Assembly (NCBI GenBank): GCA_963838805.1
Contig: CAWISK010000009.1
Coordinates: 62,001 to 126,000, forward strand
Reading direction: 5' to 3'
Source of the DNA: CAVRQM01 sp963838805
GTDB lineage: Bacteria; Pseudomonadota; Alphaproteobacteria; Acetobacterales; Acetobacteraceae
DNA length: 64,000 nucleotides
The notes beneath the pieces are model-generated. The model was not told where the DNA came from. It did not search any database and saw nothing but the letters and a program-made list of their open reading frames with translations. Below, in pieces: positions 28,396-37,343 of the stretch (the stretch's first letter is position 1; every line of letters begins with the position of its first letter). The position numbers were made by a program, and so were the translations under genes.

Positions 28396-29444
28396 GTGCT
28401 TCCTCCTGTGTCTTCCGGCGTGGCTGCCACGTCCGGGATGTTCTCGCGGAAGATCGCCTGGATGCGCAGCAGCGGCACCGGCGGCATGGCCTCGTTGCGC
28501 GCCGCCCGCGCCAGCAGCATCACCGCGTGGCGCGCCTCGGCCACCGCGTCCTGGTCGATCACCGCATCCATGACGCCTGAAACGAGGAAGCGCCTGGTAT
28601 GCTCGGTCAATTCGTGGCCCACGAACACGACGCGGCCAGTGCGCCCGCACTCGTCGAGCGCCCGGGCGATCCCGCGCGTGCCGCCGCCCAGGCAATAGAT
28701 GCCGGCCAGGCGCGGATGCGCCGCGAGCACGTGGCGGGCCGCGTCATAGCTCTTGGCCGTATCGTCCTCCATCTCCTGCGTCGGCAGCAGCGAGAGGGCG
28801 GGGAAATCCTCCGCACAGATGCGGCGGAATCCCATCTCGCGCTCCTCGTGGCCGCGATATCGCAGGGAGCCGGCAAACAGCGCCACCTCGCCCGCCGCGT
28901 CGCGCAGGAAGCGGCCGAGCAGGTGGCCCGCGAGCCGCCCGGCGGCGCGATTGTCGATGCCGACATAGGCAGCGCGCGGCACATCGGAAATGTCGGAGAC
29001 CAATGTCAGCACCCGCTTGCCGAAGGCGCCCAGATCGCGGATTGCCTCCCGCACGGCCGGATGGTCGAGCGCCACGACCCCGACGCCGTCGGCCTCGGCC
29101 GCGACATGCCGCAGGCCCGCCGCCAGCGCCTCCGGCCGGTAGGTGTCGAGCCGGTGGACCGTGATTTCGGCCAGCGGAGCGGGCGTCGCCTGCAACGCCC
29201 GGCTGAGATTGCCGAGATAAGTGTTGCTGCCGCCGGGGATGACGAAGGCAAGCCGGACCGGCGCGAGCGCCGGCTCGCGCTCGGGCTCGGCCGCGACATA
29301 GCCGATGCGCTGTGCGGCGCGCATCACGCGACTGCGCGTGCGGGCATGTACGCCGGCGCGCCCGTTCAGCGCCCGATCGACGGTGGCGGGTGATACCCCG
29401 GCGGCCTGCGCGACATCGGCGATGGTCAATGACGCTTGTGGCAT
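28392..29444 (-). CDS. LacI-family transcriptional regulator 1
   Basis: A 350-residue repressor-type regulator. The N-terminal helix-turn-helix (LTIADVAQAAGVSPATVDRALNGRAGV, residues 6-32) is followed by a periplasmic-binding-protein-like sensor domain. The sensor belongs to the Peripla_BP_4 group that senses sugars or sugar acids. It is read with the PhyH gene downstream (ATGA) and is divergent from the ribose-type ABC operon, which it presumably controls. GAGG precedes the ATG. Confidence 0.92.
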   Translation of the reverse strand: MPQASLTIADVAQAAGVSPATVDRALNGRAGVHARTRSRVMRAAQRIGYVAAEPEREPALAPVRLAFVIPGGSNTYLGNLSRALQATPAPLAEITVHRLDTYRPEALAAGLRHVAAEADGVGVVALDHPAVREAIRDLGAFGKRVLTLVSDISDVPRAAYVGIDNRAAGRLAGHLLGRFLRDAAGEVALFAGSLRYRGHEEREMGFRRICAEDFPALSLLPTQEMEDDTAKSYDAARHVLAAHPRLAGIYCLGGGTRGIARALDECGRTGRVVFVGHELTEHTRRFLVSGVMDAVIDQDAVAEARHAVMLLARAARNEAMPPVPLLRIQAIFRENIPDVAATPEDTGGST

Positions 29445-29488
29445 CGGATCGCCTCATCCATCACATCATTCTGCCGCCACTCAGGGTC

Positions 29489-29498
29489 GCTTGCAAGC
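29489..29498. promoter_or_regulatory. Candidate LacI-type operator, locus 1
   Basis: A perfect 10-bp palindrome GCTTGCAAGC in the 136-nt region between divergent lacI1 and the ABC permease. It lacks the central CG common in LacI operators, and no second copy was found, so the call is tentative. Confidence 0.3.
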
Positions 29499-29580
29499 CG
29501 TTGCGAGGCGTGCCACCTTGCCGCCGCGCCAAGCGAACGGCGTCAGAAACAATCAAATCGCTGTTCGGGAAACGTCATTC

Positions 29581-30582
29581 TTGGCCACCGCAGAGACCGC
29601 CCCGATCGCTTCCGCAGCACCGCCCGCGGCCTGGCACCGCCGCGGCCTCGCCGTGCTGCGCGAGCGGCGCGAGGCGACGGTGGCCTTCATGCTGGTCGCG
29701 GTGTTCGTGGCCCTGAGCCTGAGCAGCCCGTATTTCCTGACCGCCCGCAACCTGTTCAACGTGGCGCGGCAAATCTCCGTCGTGGGCATCGTGGCGCTCG
29801 GCGAGGGCATGGTCATCATCGCCGGCGGCATCGACCTGTCGGTGGGTTCGGCGATCGGACTGTCAGCGGTGCTGGGGGCAATGGCGGCGAATGCCAGCGG
29901 CCTGTCACTGCTGGGCGTCCTGGCGGCACTCGGCACCGGTGCCGTGGCCGGCATCGTCAACGGATGGCTGGTAGCGCGGGCGCGCATCAACCCGTTCATC
30001 ACCACGCTCGGCACGCTGTCGGTCATGCGTGGTGCGGCGTTGCTGATCACCAATGGCAATCCGCAGCCCTTCACCGGCTGGGCAGCCTTTCTCGGCGGCG
30101 GTCGGATCGGCCAGGTGCCGGTGCAGTTTTTGCTGCTGGTGGCGCTGGTCGCGATCGTCTGGGTGTTCGCGGTGCGCACGCGCTGGGGCCGCGATGCCTA
30201 TGCCGTGGGCGACAACGCGCGGGCCGCGCGCCTCGCGGGGCTGGATGTCGCAGGCACGCGCATCCTGGTGTTTGCCTTGGCCGGCTTGCTCGCGGGCGTC
30301 GGCGGGCTGCTGCTGGCGGGGATGCTGGCCAGCGCCAATCCCAATCTCGGGCTCGGCTACGAGCTCGATGTGATCGCCGCTGTGATTCTGGGCGGTGTGG
30401 CGCTCACCGGCGGGCGCGGCTCGATCGGCGGCGTGGTCGTGGGCGCGGCACTGATGGGGCTGCTGCGCAACGCCTTCGTACTGCTCAGCGTCTCCGGCTA
30501 CTGGCAGACCATCACCATCGGTCTCGTGGTCATCATCGCCGTGGGCGCCGACAGCCTGAATCGCGCAACAGAAGAAGATTGA
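29581..30582 (+). CDS. Ribose-type ABC transporter permease (RbsC-like)
   Basis: A 333-residue membrane subunit of a sugar importer with 8-10 TM helices. It has the family motifs GGIDLSVGS (about residues 81-89), INPFITTLGT and LGGVALTGGRGS. The start is TTG at 29581 with GGGA 11 nt upstream; no better in-frame start lies close by. It is the first gene of the forward operon and is followed 10 nt later by the binding protein and then the ATPase. Confidence 0.88.
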   Translation: MATAETAPIASAAPPAAWHRRGLAVLRERREATVAFMLVAVFVALSLSSPYFLTARNLFNVARQISVVGIVALGEGMVIIAGGIDLSVGSAIGLSAVLGAMAANASGLSLLGVLAALGTGAVAGIVNGWLVARARINPFITTLGTLSVMRGAALLITNGNPQPFTGWAAFLGGGRIGQVPVQFLLLVALVAIVWVFAVRTRWGRDAYAVGDNARAARLAGLDVAGTRILVFALAGLLAGVGGLLLAGMLASANPNLGLGYELDVIAAVILGGVALTGGRGSIGGVVVGAALMGLLRNAFVLLSVSGYWQTITIGLVVIIAVGADSLNRATEED

Positions 30583-30592
30583 GGGGACCGAC

Positions 30593-31589
30593 ATGCGACT
30601 GACCCGACGCCACATGCTGCTGACCGCGAGCGCGCTGATCGCGGCCGCACCGCTGGCCCGCGCGGCCGAGGTGCCGCTGCCGCCCGATGCCCGCGCATTT
30701 GGCGCCACGGTCGAGGCGATGGGCAAGGCGCCGAAGCCGCTGCGCCTCGCCGTGCTGAGCTTCCAGGGTTCGTCCTTCTGGGAGGCGGCGGACAAGGGCA
30801 TCGCCGCGGCGAAAGCCTATCTGGCGCCGCTCGGCAGCACCGTCGATTACATCCAGCTCGGCACCGCGCTGACCGCCGAGGCGGTGGTGGCCGGCATCGA
30901 CGGTGCGCTCGCCAAGCAGTACGACGGCATCGCCGTCGTGCCCGATCTTCGACGGCACGGTGGCGAAGGTGAACGAGGCGGTAGCCGCCGGCGTTCCGGT
31001 GATCGTCTTCATCGCCGACTCGGCGCAGAAGTCGAACCGCACGTCCGCGCTGGGAATGCAGGCGTATCAGGCGGGTCAGAACAGCCGGTGAGTTCATCAT
31101 CAAGCAGCTTGGCGGGCACGGCAAGATCGCCGTCATCACCGGGTATCTCGGTGCCGCCCAGCACAAGGCGCGCATGGACGGGGCGCTCGACCTGATCCAC
31201 AAGCAGGCGCCCGGCATCACCGTCGTCGGTCCGTTCGAATGCAAGGATGACGACGCGGTTGCCTACTCGCAGGCGACCGACGCCATGACCAGCAATCCGG
31301 ACCTGAAGATCATCTACGTCACCGCCGGGGGCTCGCAGGCGGCAGCGAAGGCCGTGCGCGACGCCCGCGCAACCGGGCGCGTGGGCGTGGTCGGCTATGA
31401 CAATCTGCCGGAGAAGCAGCAATACTCTGCAAGGCGGGGAGATCCTGGCGCTGGTGGATCAGGCGCCGGCGCGCCAGAGCTTCGACGCGCTCGTGATGCT
31501 GCACAACATCCTGGCGTTCAAGGCGCACTACCCGTCCGAGATTCGCCATTCCGGCACCCATCGCCTACGGCAAGTTCGCCAAGCGGTGA
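30593..31589 (+). CDS. Ribose-type ABC sugar-binding protein (four frame breaks)
   Basis: Periplasmic ligand-binding subunit (Peripla_BP_4). A Sec or Tat-like signal (MRLTRRHMLLTASALIAAAPLARAAE) is followed by RLAVLSFQGSSFW and AEAVVAGIDGALAKQYDGIAVVP. The frame changes four times, near 30951, 31088, 31425 and 31546, each explained by one extra base. Restored, it reads VVPIFDGTVAKVNEA, QNSGEFIIKQLGG and ends PIAYGKFAKR, with a TGA overlapping the ATPase GTG. The intact length is about 330 residues. Four breaks in 1 kb is the highest density in the window. Confidence 0.82.
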
Positions 31590-33097
31590 CATCCGCGCTG
31601 CGCGTCGAGGGGATTCACCGCGCGTTCGGGGCGGTGCCGGTGCTGCACGGCATCGACCTGGACGTGCACGCGGGCGAAGTGCTGGCGCTGCTGGGCGAGA
31701 ATGGCGCCGGCAAGAGCACGTTGCTCAACATCATGGGCGGCGTGCTGCGTCCGGACGAGGGCACGATCCTGCTCGAAGGCGAAGCGCGTCACTGGGCCTC
31801 CCCGCGCGCGGCGCGCGATGCCGGCATCGCCTTCGTGCATCAGGAGCTTTCGGCCATTCGCAGCCTGTCGGTGGCCGAGAACATCTTTCTCGGCGACTAC
31901 CGCGCGCGCCGCGGCTTCATCGATCGGGCGGCGATGACGCGGGAAGCGCGACGGCTGCTGGATTCGGTGGGTGCCGGGCATATCCGGCCCACGACCATGA
32001 TGGGCCGGCTTGGCAACGCCGATCGGCAACTCGTGGAAATCGCCAAGGCGCAGGCGCGGCCGCTGAAGGCGCTGATGCTGGACGAGCCGACCTCGTCGCT
32101 CACGCCGCACGAGGTGGAGGGACTGTTCGCGGTGGTGCGCCGGCTACGCGCGCAAGGCGTCGCGGTCGTCTTCATCAGCCACCGGCTCGACGAGGTGTTC
32201 GCGCTGGCGGACCGCATCGCGGTGCTGCGCGACGGGCGGCTGGTAAGCGACAGGCCAGTGACGCAGGCGACGCGCGAGGGCGTCATCGCCGACATGACCG
32301 GGCGCGGCGGCTTCTTCACCGGCCAGCGCCGGCCGGCGGCGATGACCGAAACGGTGCTGCGCGCGCGGGATCTGCGCCACGGCGCGCTCGGTCCGCTGAG
32401 TTTCGAGCTGCGTGCCGGCGAAGTGCTGGGCGTCTTCGGGCTGGTCGGCGCCGGCCGGACGGAACTGCTCGAATTGCTTGCCGGTGCCCGCGCCGCGGAC
32501 TCCGGCACCGCCGAGCTGCCCGACGGTGCCGGCCTGCCGCGCAGTCCGCGCGAGGCCTGGGCGCGCGGCATCGCGATACTGCCGGAAGACCGCAAGGAAG
32601 CGGGCATCGCGGCGCATCTCTCGGTGCTGGAGAACACCCGCCTCGCGGCGCGGCGGCGCGGCCCCGCCTTTCTGTCGGGCCGTGCGGAGCGCCGCGCGGC
32701 GGCGCCGCTGCTGCGGCGCCTGGGCGTGCGTGCGGCGGGTGACGCGCAGCCGGTGGGGCGGCTGTCGGGCGGCAACCAGCAGAAGGTGGTACTGGCGCGC
32801 TGCCTGTCGGTCGCGCCGAAGCTGCTGCTGCTGGACGAGCCGACGCGCGGCATCGATGTCCGCACAAAGGCCGAGTTCTACGACCTGATCGGCGAACTGG
32901 CGCAATCCGGGATGGCGGTGGTATTCGCCTCGTCCGAGCTGCCGGAGGTGCTGGCGCTGGCGACCACCGTGCTGGTGCTGGCGCATGGACGGCAGACCCT
33001 GCTGCGGGAGAACGAAAATCTGAGCGAGGCGGAGGTGCTGGCCGCTGCCTTCGCCGAGCTGTCGCCATCGGCCACCGCATACGGAGCAGCAGCATGA
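31586..33097 (+). CDS. Ribose-type ABC transporter ATP-binding protein (RbsA-like)
   Basis: A 503-residue tandem-domain ATPase. Domain 1 has Walker A GENGAGKST (37-45) and LMLDEPTSSLTPHE. Domain 2 has the degenerate Walker A GLVGAGRTE, the signature LSGGNQQKVVLARCL and LLLDEPTRGIDVRTK. This is the usual RbsA/MglA/XylG layout. It starts with GTG in a GTGA overlap with the binding-protein stop and ends in an ATGA overlap with the oxidoreductase gene. It is intact. Confidence 0.93.
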   Translation: MTSALRVEGIHRAFGAVPVLHGIDLDVHAGEVLALLGENGAGKSTLLNIMGGVLRPDEGTILLEGEARHWASPRAARDAGIAFVHQELSAIRSLSVAENIFLGDYRARRGFIDRAAMTREARRLLDSVGAGHIRPTTMMGRLGNADRQLVEIAKAQARPLKALMLDEPTSSLTPHEVEGLFAVVRRLRAQGVAVVFISHRLDEVFALADRIAVLRDGRLVSDRPVTQATREGVIADMTGRGGFFTGQRRPAAMTETVLRARDLRHGALGPLSFELRAGEVLGVFGLVGAGRTELLELLAGARAADSGTAELPDGAGLPRSPREAWARGIAILPEDRKEAGIAAHLSVLENTRLAARRRGPAFLSGRAERRAAAPLLRRLGVRAAGDAQPVGRLSGGNQQKVVLARCLSVAPKLLLLDEPTRGIDVRTKAEFYDLIGELAQSGMAVVFASSELPEVLALATTVLVLAHGRQTLLRENENLSEAEVLAAAFAELSPSATAYGAAA

Positions 33098-34215
33098 GCG
33101 ACGACGCACTGGGATTCGAGCCGGACGCACCGATCCGCTATCGCGACGCGCCGATCGGCTGCATCGGCGCCGGCTTCATCATGGCCGATGTGCAGCTTGC
33201 CGCCTATGCCGAGGCCGGGTTCCCGGTGGTCGCCATCGCCTCGCGCACGCCATCGCGTGCCGCCGAGGTGGCGAAGCGGTGGAACATCCCGCGCGTCCAT
33301 GACACGCCGACGGCGCTGATCGAGGACCCCGGCGTGGCGATCCTCGACATCGCCTACCCTCCGGACCAGCAGCCCGCGCTGATCCGCCACGCCCTGACGC
33401 AGCCGCACATCAAGGGCATCCTCGCACAAAAGCCCCTGGCGATGGATGCGGCCGGATCGGCGCGACTGGTGGCCGAAACCCGTGCCGCCGGCAAGCTGCT
33501 TTCGGTCAACCAGAACATGCGCTTCGACCAGTCGATGCGTGTGCTGAAGCAGATCATGGATCGCGGCGACCTGGGCGAACCGGTGCTGGCGACCATCGAG
33601 ATGCGCGCCATCCCGCACTGGCAGCCGTTCCTTGCGGCCTATGACCGGCTGACCATCCTCAACATGGGCATCCACCATCTGGACGTGCTGCGTTTCCTGC
33701 TGGGCGACCCGGTGGCGATCAGCACCACGGCGCGCCCCGATCCGCGCACCGGCTTCGCGCATCGCGACGGCATCGCCATTTCCACGCTGCGCTTTGCCTC
33801 GGGCGCGCTGGCAGTCTCGATGGAGGACGTGTGGACCGGGCCACGCGAACCGGGCTTCGAATCCGACATCTACATCAAATGGCGCATGGAGGGGACGGAC
33901 GGCGTGGCGCAGGGCACGATCGGCTGGCCCGACTATCCGCACGGCAGCCCGTCCACGCTGCGCTATGCCTCGCGTAAGGCGACCGGAGGGAAGTGGGTGG
34001 AACCACGCTGGACCACGCGCTGGTTCCCGCACGCTTTCGCGGGTGTGATGGAGCAGCTGCAATACGCGGTGGCGACCGGCACGAAGCCGCTGCTGGACGG
34101 TGCCGACAACGTGCGCACGATGGCGCTGGTGGATGCCGCCTATCGCTCGATGGAGGAGCGGCGCGAGGTGATGCTGGACGAAATCAGTGCCGACACGGAC
34201 AATCGTGCCGCGTGA
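33094..34215 (+). CDS. Gfo/Idh/MocA-family oxidoreductase
   Basis: A 373-residue NAD(P)-dependent sugar or polyol dehydrogenase. The Rossmann motif is IGCIGAGFIM (21-30). The usual EKP motif is QKP here (residues 112-114), a known variant. GIHHLDVLRFLLGD carries the conserved histidines of the C-terminal domain. It overlaps both neighbours (ATGA with the ATPase, GTGA with DUF6314), so it is firmly part of the sugar operon. It probably oxidises or epimerises the imported compound; which one is unknown. Confidence 0.9.
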   Translation: MSDDALGFEPDAPIRYRDAPIGCIGAGFIMADVQLAAYAEAGFPVVAIASRTPSRAAEVAKRWNIPRVHDTPTALIEDPGVAILDIAYPPDQQPALIRHALTQPHIKGILAQKPLAMDAAGSARLVAETRAAGKLLSVNQNMRFDQSMRVLKQIMDRGDLGEPVLATIEMRAIPHWQPFLAAYDRLTILNMGIHHLDVLRFLLGDPVAISTTARPDPRTGFAHRDGIAISTLRFASGALAVSMEDVWTGPREPGFESDIYIKWRMEGTDGVAQGTIGWPDYPHGSPSTLRYASRKATGGKWVEPRWTTRWFPHAFAGVMEQLQYAVATGTKPLLDGADNVRTMALVDAAYRSMEERREVMLDEISADTDNRAA

Positions 34216-34673
34216 CGAGCAGCTGTGTCCAGTCGCCGCAATGCCGCCCCGTCACCGATCTGGCTGGATTCCTGATCGGGAGCTGGCGGGTGACGCGTCG
34301 TATCCGGAATGGGATGTCGCGGGGGTTTGGCCGCCTGAGCGGCACCGCCTGCTTTACCGGCACCCGGGGCGCGCTTCACTACCGCGAGGAGGGCGTGCTG
34401 GCCGCCGATGGCTACATTGGACCCGCCGAGCGGCAGTACTGGTTTCGGCTCGAGAGCCCGACCGAAGCGAGTGTCGAGTTCGAGGATGGCAGGTTATTCC
34501 ATCGCGTGGATCTCGCTTCCGGCATTGCGCTCGTCAGGCATGAGTGCCCGCCGGATTCCTATTCCGGCCGTTACGTCGTGGCCGGTCCGCATGACTGGCG
34601 GCTGAGCTGGCGGGTCCACGGCCCGCGCAAACGACTGGTCATCAGCACGCGCTTCTCGCGTAGCGACGCATAG
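34212..34673 (+). CDS. DUF6314 domain protein
   Basis: A 153-residue beta-rich protein. The conserved pattern LIGSWRVTRRI, G-x-G-x-ACF, YREEGVLA, RQYWFR, VEFEDGRLFHRVDL, HECPPDSYSG, DWRLSWRVHGPRKR matches DUF6314 as I recall it. The family is lipocalin-like, with no known enzymatic role. It starts with GTG overlapping the dehydrogenase stop (GTGA), which fixes its place in the operon. It may bind the substrate or an intermediate; that is speculation. Confidence 0.65.
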   Translation: MTSSCVQSPQCRPVTDLAGFLIGSWRVTRRIRNGMSRGFGRLSGTACFTGTRGALHYREEGVLAADGYIGPAERQYWFRLESPTEASVEFEDGRLFHRVDLASGIALVRHECPPDSYSGRYVVAGPHDWRLSWRVHGPRKRLVISTRFSRSDA

Positions 34674-34695
34674 ACAACACTTCAGGGAGGGATAC

Positions 34696-35601
34696 ATGAT
34701 CCAGGTCGGCATCTTCAACGGCTACTTCCCGTACACGCTGGATGAGCAGGCCAGGCGCATCCGCTCGCTCGGCTTCAATACGGTGCAGCTCGATCTGGCG
34801 TTCAAGGACATCGACTTCTCGACGCCGGACTCGATCACGGTGGAGAAGGCAAAGCGCGTGCGCGAGACATTCCGCGATCACGACCTGCCGATCTGCACAC
34901 TGTCCGGCTACACCAACATCGTGCATCCCGAACCGGCGGAGCGGCGGCGGCGGCTGGATATGCTGCGGGCGATCATCCGCAACGCACGGCATTTCGGCAC
35001 GCCCTATGTCATCAGCGAGACCGGCACCTACGCCACCGACAGCGACTGGGTGTCCCACCCGCGCAACAAGACCGAGGAAGGCTTCGCCGAGTGCCGCGGC
35101 GTCATCGCCGAGCTGGCGCAAACCGCCTATGACCACGGTGCGGTGTTCCTGCTTGAGACCTATGTCAACAACGTCGTGGGTTCGGTCGAGGAGACGGTGC
35201 GCATGTTCGCCGAGGTCGATCATCCGGGACTCGGCCTGCTGATGGACCCCACCAACTATTTCGAGGACCACAACATCGACAAGATGGGCGCGGTGCTGAA
35301 GCAGATCTTCGACACGCTTTCGGACAAGATCCGCATCGCCCACGCCAAGGACGTGAAGCGATCCGAAACCGCCACGGAAAAGCACGCCGATATCGACGCC
35401 TCCGAGGCGCACAGCTTCCGCGGCGTGGGTGCCATCGAGCTGCCTGCACCCGGTCTCGGCTCGCTCGACTACGACGACTATCTGGTGCGCCTGTCGCAGA
35501 AGCACCCGAACATTCCGCTTGTCATCGAGCATCTGGACGAGGCCGACGTGCCGCGCGCCAAGACGTTTATCGATTCCAAACTGCGCGCGAACGGCGTCTG
35601 A
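34696..35601 (+). CDS. Sugar phosphate isomerase/epimerase, xylose-isomerase-like TIM barrel 1
   Basis: A 301-residue AP_endonuc_2-family TIM barrel. Acidic and histidine metal-ligand positions are visible at ISETG, FLLETY, LLMDPTNYFE, RIAHAKDV and VIEHLDE, which is the usual Glu/Asp/His set around one divalent metal. Members isomerise or epimerise keto sugars or inositols. AGGGAGGG lies just before the ATG. It sits 22 nt after DUF6314 and 3 nt before the DUF4432 gene. Confidence 0.85.
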   Translation: MIQVGIFNGYFPYTLDEQARRIRSLGFNTVQLDLAFKDIDFSTPDSITVEKAKRVRETFRDHDLPICTLSGYTNIVHPEPAERRRRLDMLRAIIRNARHFGTPYVISETGTYATDSDWVSHPRNKTEEGFAECRGVIAELAQTAYDHGAVFLLETYVNNVVGSVEETVRMFAEVDHPGLGLLMDPTNYFEDHNIDKMGAVLKQIFDTLSDKIRIAHAKDVKRSETATEKHADIDASEAHSFRGVGAIELPAPGLGSLDYDDYLVRLSQKHPNIPLVIEHLDEADVPRAKTFIDSKLRANGV

Positions 35602-35604
35602 GCG

Positions 35605-36786
35605 ATGGTGCAGTTGAACGGGCGCGCCATGACGCGGCGCGAAGTGGCCCAGAGCGCGGGGCAGCTTTCGCAATTCGCCGGCGTGCGGCTGATGCGCTAC
35701 GAGGACGGGCCGGAGCGCGGCGTGCGGGTGCTGGAGTTCCGCAGCGGCAGCGGGTTGCGCTTCACCGTGCTGCCGGACCGCGCCTTCGACATCCACGATT
35801 GCGAGCACAATGGCCGCGCTGTCGGCTGGCACTCGCCGGTGGGGGTGCGCAACCCCGCTTTGGTCGATCAGCAGGGCGAGGGTGGGCTGGGCTGGCTGCG
35901 CGGCTTTTCCGGCCTGCTGGCTACCTGCGGGCTCGACCATTTCGGCTTCATGGATAGCGAGAGTGCGGCGCGCTACCACTACCCGGCCCGCAAGACCATC
36001 GAGTACGGGCTGCATGGCCGCGCGGCCAACAGCCCCGGCCGGCTGCTGGGCTATGGCGAGCGTTGGGATGGCGACGAGTGCGTGCTGTTCTGCGAGGGCG
36101 AGGTGCGCCAGGCGACGGTGTTCGGCGAGAACCTCGTGCTGCACCGGCGCGTCGAAATGCGCGTGGGCGGCAACGAGATCACGCTGCGCGACCGCGTGAC
36201 CAACGAGGGATTTGTCCGCACCCCGCATATGCTGCTCTATCACATCAATCTCGGCCATCCGGTGATCGCCGAGGGCAGCCGCTACCTGGCACCGATCGCT
36301 GAGGCGGACTGGGCCTCGCACGCGACGGATTTGCGCCGTCAGGGCGTGGGCTACCGCACCTGCCCCGCGCCGCGCGATCCGTTCGTCGAACAGGTCTGGG
36401 CGCATCGCATGACGCCGGGGGGCGACGGCATCGTGCCGGTGGCCGTGGTCAATGACGCGCTCGGCTTCGGCGTGCTGCTGGAAACGCGCAAGGCCGAGCT
36501 GCCGTGCCACCTGCAATGGTGCTGCTTCCAGAGCGGCCTGTACGCGATGGGCATCGAGCCTGGAACCAACCACATCGACGGCCACGAAGCTGCAAGCCGG
36601 CGCGGCGAGCTGATCGAGCTGTCACAGGGCGAGCACCGCGACTACACGGTGCGATTCAGCGTCCTGGACGGGGCAGAGTCGATCGCGCGCGCCGAGGCGC
36701 GGGTGCGCGCGGCCGGTCCGCAGCCGAAGGAGGAGTTTTTGGAGCCTACGGGCGCCTGGGAGAGCCTGCGGGAATACCGGCCGTAG
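35605..36786 (+). CDS. DUF4432 aldose-1-epimerase-like protein
   Basis: A 393-residue galactose-mutarotase-like beta-sandwich. Typical motifs are LEFRSGSGLRFTVLPDRAFDI, CGLDHFG, YGLHGRAAN, LLYHINLGHPV and GTNHIDG near the C-terminus. Family members (DUF4432) bind sugars and may act as mutarotases or lyases on unusual sugars. Last gene of the forward operon; its stop is 10 nt from the convergent RpiB-like gene. Confidence 0.85.
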   Translation: MVQLNGRAMTRREVAQSAGQLSQFAGVRLMRYEDGPERGVRVLEFRSGSGLRFTVLPDRAFDIHDCEHNGRAVGWHSPVGVRNPALVDQQGEGGLGWLRGFSGLLATCGLDHFGFMDSESAARYHYPARKTIEYGLHGRAANSPGRLLGYGERWDGDECVLFCEGEVRQATVFGENLVLHRRVEMRVGGNEITLRDRVTNEGFVRTPHMLLYHINLGHPVIAEGSRYLAPIAEADWASHATDLRRQGVGYRTCPAPRDPFVEQVWAHRMTPGGDGIVPVAVVNDALGFGVLLETRKAELPCHLQWCCFQSGLYAMGIEPGTNHIDGHEAASRRGELIELSQGEHRDYTVRFSVLDGAESIARAEARVRAAGPQPKEEFLEPTGAWESLREYRP

Positions 36787-36796
36787 CCGAAGGCCC

Positions 36797-37273
36797 TCAC
36801 CCCGCCTTCGCGTATTTCGCATCCAGCGCGTCGATCGCCCGCACGTTCGCGGCCGACGCGCCGGCCGCGTCGAACTCCGACGCGAGCCATGTGTCGACGA
36901 TCGATTTCGCCAGCTCGGGTCCGATCACGCGCGCGCCCATCGTGATGATCTGCGCGTTGTTGCTCTTGGCGGCCCGCTCCGCCGAATAGGTGTCGTGCGT
37001 CAGGGCGGCGCGGATGCCGGGAATCTTGTTGGCCGAGATGCACACGCCGATGCCGGTGCCGCAGCAGAGGATCGCGCGATCGACCCTGCCATCCAGCACC
37101 GCGAGCCCGACCCGTTCGGCGAGGCCGGCATAATATTCCTGGCCGCCGCTATCCGGCTTGCTCATGTCGGTGAGCGCGACCCCGAGCCTTGCGCGCAGAT
37201 GCGCCGCGATCACCTGTGCCAGCGGCAGTCCGGCGCTGTCGCCGCCGACGGCGATTCGCATGGTCGTATCCAT
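36797..37273 (-). CDS. RpiB/LacA/LacB-family sugar-phosphate isomerase
   Basis: A 158-residue aldose-ketose phosphate isomerase. The catalytic cysteine region is CCGTGIGVCISANKIPGIRAAL (C70/C71 before GTGIG). The N-terminus reads GGDSAG, where classical RpiB has a histidine (xDHAG). This difference is shared, as far as I recall, with tetrose-phosphate isomerases of erythritol pathways. It may therefore act on a tetrulose phosphate or other non-ribose sugar. GGAGG lies 10 nt before the ATG. It is convergent with the DUF4432 gene and likely belongs to the same pathway. Confidence 0.85.
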   Translation of the reverse strand: MDTTMRIAVGGDSAGLPLAQVIAAHLRARLGVALTDMSKPDSGGQEYYAGLAERVGLAVLDGRVDRAILCCGTGIGVCISANKIPGIRAALTHDTYSAERAAKSNNAQIITMGARVIGPELAKSIVDTWLASEFDAAGASAANVRAIDALDAKYAKAG

Positions 37274-37343
37274 CCCGCGCCAACCTCCAGGAGCCTGAGG
37301 TCGAGATAGAGACTGGCGCGGTCCTGCACAACGCCGTGCGACC

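Noticed and set aside
34642..36585. A 647-codon open frame on the minus strand opposite the TIM barrel and DUF4432 genes
   Set aside because: The plus strand has intact, family-typical genes with good ribosome sites across the same span.
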